Positions 4,499 to 7,192 of a stretch of DNA of 7,192 bases are shown here, one piece after another. Source of the DNA: Prevotella sp. (lineage in GTDB: Bacteria > Bacteroidota > Bacteroidia > Bacteroidales > Bacteroidaceae); NCBI GenBank assembly GCA_021203705.1, contig JAJQAR010000013.1, positions 1 through 7,192 on the forward strand, given 5' to 3'. Numbering within the stretch: position 1 is the first letter of the stretch; each line of letters starts with the position of its first letter. The notes beneath the pieces were generated by a model. It ran no database searches. It saw only the letters and a list, made by a program, of their open reading frames with translations, and was not told the origin of the DNA. The position numbers and the translations under genes are program-made.

Positions 4499-7066
4499 TT
4501 ATCCGCAACGTGAAGCTCCACAGTTCTTGCAGATTAGACAACCTTCCTGATATACCAACGACTCATGGCCACATACAGGGCATTTCTGTCCCGTCGCCTC
4601 CGTCCCGTCTAATACGTATTTCTTCAAGGCTCGCTCCACACCATTCTTCCACGTGTTGATACTCTCGCTCTTCAACTGCAATGAACTCACTAACTTTATC
4701 ACATTCTCTATCGGCATGCGGTAGCGCAACACGCCGGATATCAACTTGGCATAGTTCCAGTACTCTGGGTTGAACTTCTCGCTTAGTCCCTCTACAGTGG
4801 TCTTGTAGCCCCGCTTGTTCTCGAACTGGAAATCGTAACGGCTCTTGCCCGTCTCCTCATCCCTGTGCTTTATTATCTTCCCCTTCACAACGGTCTTGGG
4901 CAAAACTATTCCTTCATCATCATCCTGCAGACCAGTGAAAATCTCGTATGGATAACCGTCAAGCAGCCCTACAAACGCTACCCACTTCTCCTTATTGTTC
5001 TGAAACCTCACTACATCACATTCAAGTGTTTGAGGACGTATTTCGGTAACTTCTGGATGGCGGCACAACGGCAACTGTGAGACTGCGCTCTTGTCTTTAT
5101 CTTTCTTCTCCTCTTTCTCCATTGAGATCATCACACCTGAACGCGAACCGTCCCTGTAAACAGTGCAACCCTTGCAACCTGATTTCCATGCCTCTACATA
5201 CAGACGATTTACAAGTGCCTCATCAACAGTACTCGGCAGGTTAATCGTAACACTGATACTATGGTCAACCCACTTCTGTATCGCTCCTTGCATCCTTACC
5301 TTCATCAGCCAGTCAACATCATTGGCGGTGGCTTTATAATATGGTGAACGGGCTACTAACGCATCCAACTCCTCCTGAGTGTAATGCTTTGTGGTATCTA
5401 TGCCGTTGATCTTCATCCACTCTACAAACTTGTGGTGATATACGATGTATTCCTCGAATGAGTCGCCGACATCGTCAACATAATCCACATGTACCTCCGC
5501 ATCATTAGGATTTACCTTGCGGCGACGCTTGTAAACAGGCATGAAAACTGGCTCTATTCCGCTCGTGGTCTGCGTCATCAAACTGGTCGTACCTGTCGGT
5601 GCTATCGTCAAGCAGGCTATGTTGCGACGCCCATGTATCATCATATCATCATACAACTGGGGATCGGCTTCCTTGATACGGTTGATGAACGGATTGTTCT
5701 CCTCTCGCGTCGCATCGTAGATCTCAAATGCACCGCGCTCCTTCGCCATCTCCACTGATGAGCGGTAGGCTGACAACGCAAGTCCCTTGTGGACTTCCAC
5801 TGATAAATCGGTGGCTTCCTGTGTACCGTATCTCAACCCCATGGCTGCTATCATGTCGCCTTCTGCCGTGATACCCACGCCTGTCCTACGACCAAGACTG
5901 CTCTTATGCTTTATTTTCTCCCACAAATGCCACTCTGTCTCTTTCACCTCCGCACTCTGAGGATCTTGCTTCACCTTCGCCATTATCATGTCTATCTTTT
6001 CAAGCTCCATATCCACAATGTCATCCATTATGCGCATCGCGTATGACACATGCTTGCGAAATAGATCGAAATCAAAATATGCATTAGCCGTGAATGGATT
6101 TACTACGTATGAATATAGGTTTATGGATAACAGCCGGCATGAATCGTATGGACATAGGGGTATCTCACCGCATGGATTGGTGGAAACGGTCTTGAAACCA
6201 AGATCAGCATAACAGTCGGGAATACTCTCTCTTATTATCGTGTCCCAAAACAACACACCTGGCTCAGCACTCTTCCATGCGTTGTGCACTATCTTCTCCC
6301 ATAAATTCTTCGCTTTGACCGTCTGTCTTACTTGCGGATTCGTACTGTCTATCGGGAACTGCTGCACGTATTCCTTGTCTTCCGTGGCGCAACGCATGAA
6401 TTCATCGTCTATCTTCACTGATACGTTGGCTCCCGTTACCTTACCTTCCGTCATCTTCGCATCTATGAATGCCTCACTGTCTGGATGCTTGATACTCACT
6501 GACAACATCAACGCACCTCGCCTGCCATCCTGAGCCACTTCCCTCGTAGAATTACTGTATCGCTCCATGAATGGCACAAGACCAGTGGATGTCAACGCGG
6601 AATTGTTAACAGGCGTCCCTTTCGGACGAAGATGAGACAGATCGTGACCTACGCCTCCACGACGCTTCATCAACTGTACTTGCTCCTCGTCTATTCGCAA
6701 TATCGCTCCGTATGAATCGGCATCTCCGTCAAGACCGATTACAAAACAGTTCGACAACGAAGCTATCTGATGATGGTTGCCTATTCCCGTCATCGGACTC
6801 CCTGCCGGGATGATGTACTTGAAATGGTCGAGCAACGGAAATATTTCCTCCGCACTCATCGGGTTCTTGTACTTCCGCTCTATCCTTTCCACCTCCTTGG
6901 CTATTCGCCAGTGCATGTCCTCAGGCGTCTTCTCGTAAATGTTTCCGTAACTGTCCTTTAAGGCATACTTGCTGACCCATACTCTCGCGGCAAGCTCATC
7001 TCCTCCAAAATAATCCAATGATGCCTCGTTTGCCTCATCGTATGAGTAAGTTGTGTTTTGCTCCAT
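4499..7066 (-). CDS. nrdJ: Adenosylcobalamin-dependent (class II) ribonucleotide reductase
   Basis: NrdJ reduces ribonucleotides to deoxyribonucleotides using a thiyl radical generated from adenosylcobalamin, so it works with or without oxygen and needs no small radical subunit. The 855-residue protein has no apparent N-terminal ATP-cone. Visible active-site features are Cys107 in LSNCFVIGL and Cys310 in DSCRLLSINL (the likely redox pair), the finger-loop NPCGEIPL (297-304) with Asn297, radical Cys299 and Glu301, and the phosphate-binding IAPTGTTSLM (488-497). After a charged linker (about 649-660), a TSCPD-type domain (about 675-795) is followed by a Cys-rich tail (829-854: CPVCG, CLICKNCG, SRC) that probably binds zinc and re-reduces the active site. 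Length agrees with Bacteroidota homologues as I remember them, and no intein interrupts it. It is first in the operon, 11 bp ahead of folB. No cobalamin riboswitch is visible in the 126 bp upstream. Confidence 0.97.
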   Translation of the reverse strand: MEQNTTYSYDEANEASLDYFGGDELAARVWVSKYALKDSYGNIYEKTPEDMHWRIAKEVERIERKYKNPMSAEEIFPLLDHFKYIIPAGSPMTGIGNHHQIASLSNCFVIGLDGDADSYGAILRIDEEQVQLMKRRGGVGHDLSHLRPKGTPVNNSALTSTGLVPFMERYSNSTREVAQDGRRGALMLSVSIKHPDSEAFIDAKMTEGKVTGANVSVKIDDEFMRCATEDKEYVQQFPIDSTNPQVRQTVKAKNLWEKIVHNAWKSAEPGVLFWDTIIRESIPDCYADLGFKTVSTNPCGEIPLCPYDSCRLLSINLYSYVVNPFTANAYFDFDLFRKHVSYAMRIMDDIVDMELEKIDMIMAKVKQDPQSAEVKETEWHLWEKIKHKSSLGRRTGVGITAEGDMIAAMGLRYGTQEATDLSVEVHKGLALSAYRSSVEMAKERGAFEIYDATREENNPFINRIKEADPQLYDDMMIHGRRNIACLTIAPTGTTSLMTQTTSGIEPVFMPVYKRRRKVNPNDAEVHVDYVDDVGDSFEEYIVYHHKFVEWMKINGIDTTKHYTQEELDALVARSPYYKATANDVDWLMKVRMQGAIQKWVDHSISVTINLPSTVDEALVNRLYVEAWKSGCKGCTVYRDGSRSGVMISMEKEEKKDKDKSAVSQLPLCRHPEVTEIRPQTLECDVVRFQNNKEKWVAFVGLLDGYPYEIFTGLQDDDEGIVLPKTVVKGKIIKHRDEETGKSRYDFQFENKRGYKTTVEGLSEKFNPEYWNYAKLISGVLRYRMPIENVIKLVSSLQLKSESINTWKNGVERALKKYVLDGTEATGQKCPVCGHESLVYQEGCLICKNCGASRCG

Positions 7067-7092
7067 GATTTAAGTTGTTGTCTTATAGCAGG

Positions 7093-7123
7093 CAAAATTA
7101 CAAACATTTTTTCTAACTGAAAA
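7093..7123 (-). promoter_or_regulatory. Candidate nrdJ operon promoter (Bacteroidota type)
   Basis: On the minus strand TAATTTTG (complement of 7093-7100) exactly fits TAnnTTTG. About 18-19 bp further upstream lies TTTTC (complement of 7119-7123), one base off the -33 TTTG. Transcription would begin near 7087, giving a leader of about 20 nt before the nrdJ ATG at 7066. The short leader without a Shine-Dalgarno site is normal for this phylum. Confidence 0.5.
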
Positions 7124-7152
7124 TTCTTTTTGACTTTATTACTTAACTTTTT

Positions 7153-7165
7153 TGAAAATTTTTCA
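7153..7165. repeat. 13-bp palindrome TGAAAA-T-TTTTCA upstream of nrdJ
   Basis: TGAAAA (7153-7158) and TTTTCA (7160-7165) are exact reverse complements around one T, 87-99 bp upstream of the nrdJ ATG and about 30 bp upstream of the candidate -33 element. The core GAAAATTTTTC is the reverse complement of the core in the dnaA leader palindrome. It does not match the NrdR box. Confidence 0.4.
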
Positions 7166-7192
7166 TTTCTTTTTCAACACAAAGTTTCCCAA

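Noticed and set aside
4499..7066. Intein or frameshift in nrdJ
   Set aside because: Class II reductases often host inteins near the active-site loops, but here NPCGEIPL and IAPTGTTSL are continuous and the length is normal.
7067..7192. Cobalamin riboswitch or NrdR box ahead of nrdJ
   Set aside because: No B12-box-like conserved core and no pair of ACAC..TATA..GTGT-like sites were seen; the segment is A/T tracts with one short palindrome. A covariance-model search including sequence beyond 7192 would settle it.

Overview
The window looks like chromosomal DNA of a Bacteroidota bacterium, most likely a Prevotella-type member of the Bacteroidales. This rests on the character of the encoded proteins (a DnaA with the DDVQEWA / LLTRF style of that phylum, a single-MCE-domain protein ending in KRYVHFSLFGRKDK, and an amidase with a SPOR-like tail). 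Start codons mostly lack Shine-Dalgarno sequences, and the upstream regions carry TAnnTTTG -7 elements in place of TATAAT. No taxonomic search was possible, so genus is inference.

Layout: the left edge (2-109, + strand) holds the last 35 codons of a gene that resembles the C-terminus of an M16 (insulinase-like) peptidase. It converges on dnaA, and the two share a bidirectional hairpin terminator (132-167) whose 3' arm overlaps the dnaA stop codon. Everything else is on the minus strand. In transcription order it is: nrdJ (7066-4499, B12-dependent ribonucleotide reductase), folB (4487-4107, dihydroneopterin aldolase), an N-acetylmuramoyl-L-alanine amidase (4057-2843), an MCE/MlaD-family protein (2840-1938), a 356-bp AT-rich non-coding stretch (1582-1937), and dnaA (1581-166). 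The spacings nrdJ-folB (11 bp) and amidase-MCE (2 bp) indicate co-transcription and probably translational coupling. folB-amidase (about 49 bp) carries a possible internal promoter. The MCE-dnaA gap is where dnaA's own control region should lie.

How the genes fit together: the block joins supply of DNA precursors (NrdJ makes deoxyribonucleotides; FolB feeds tetrahydrofolate and so thymidylate), envelope remodelling (the amidase cuts peptidoglycan, and the MCE protein probably takes part in lipid traffic between membranes) and chromosome replication start (DnaA). That is a coherent growth-and-division set, but all are housekeeping genes. I see no mobile element, CRISPR array, RNA gene, defence system or clearly undescribed system. 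The points most worth a second look are in the non-coding DNA: inverted and direct repeats upstream of dnaA, and an 11-bp near-palindrome present upstream of both dnaA and nrdJ in opposite orientation. All could be chance in AT-rich sequence.
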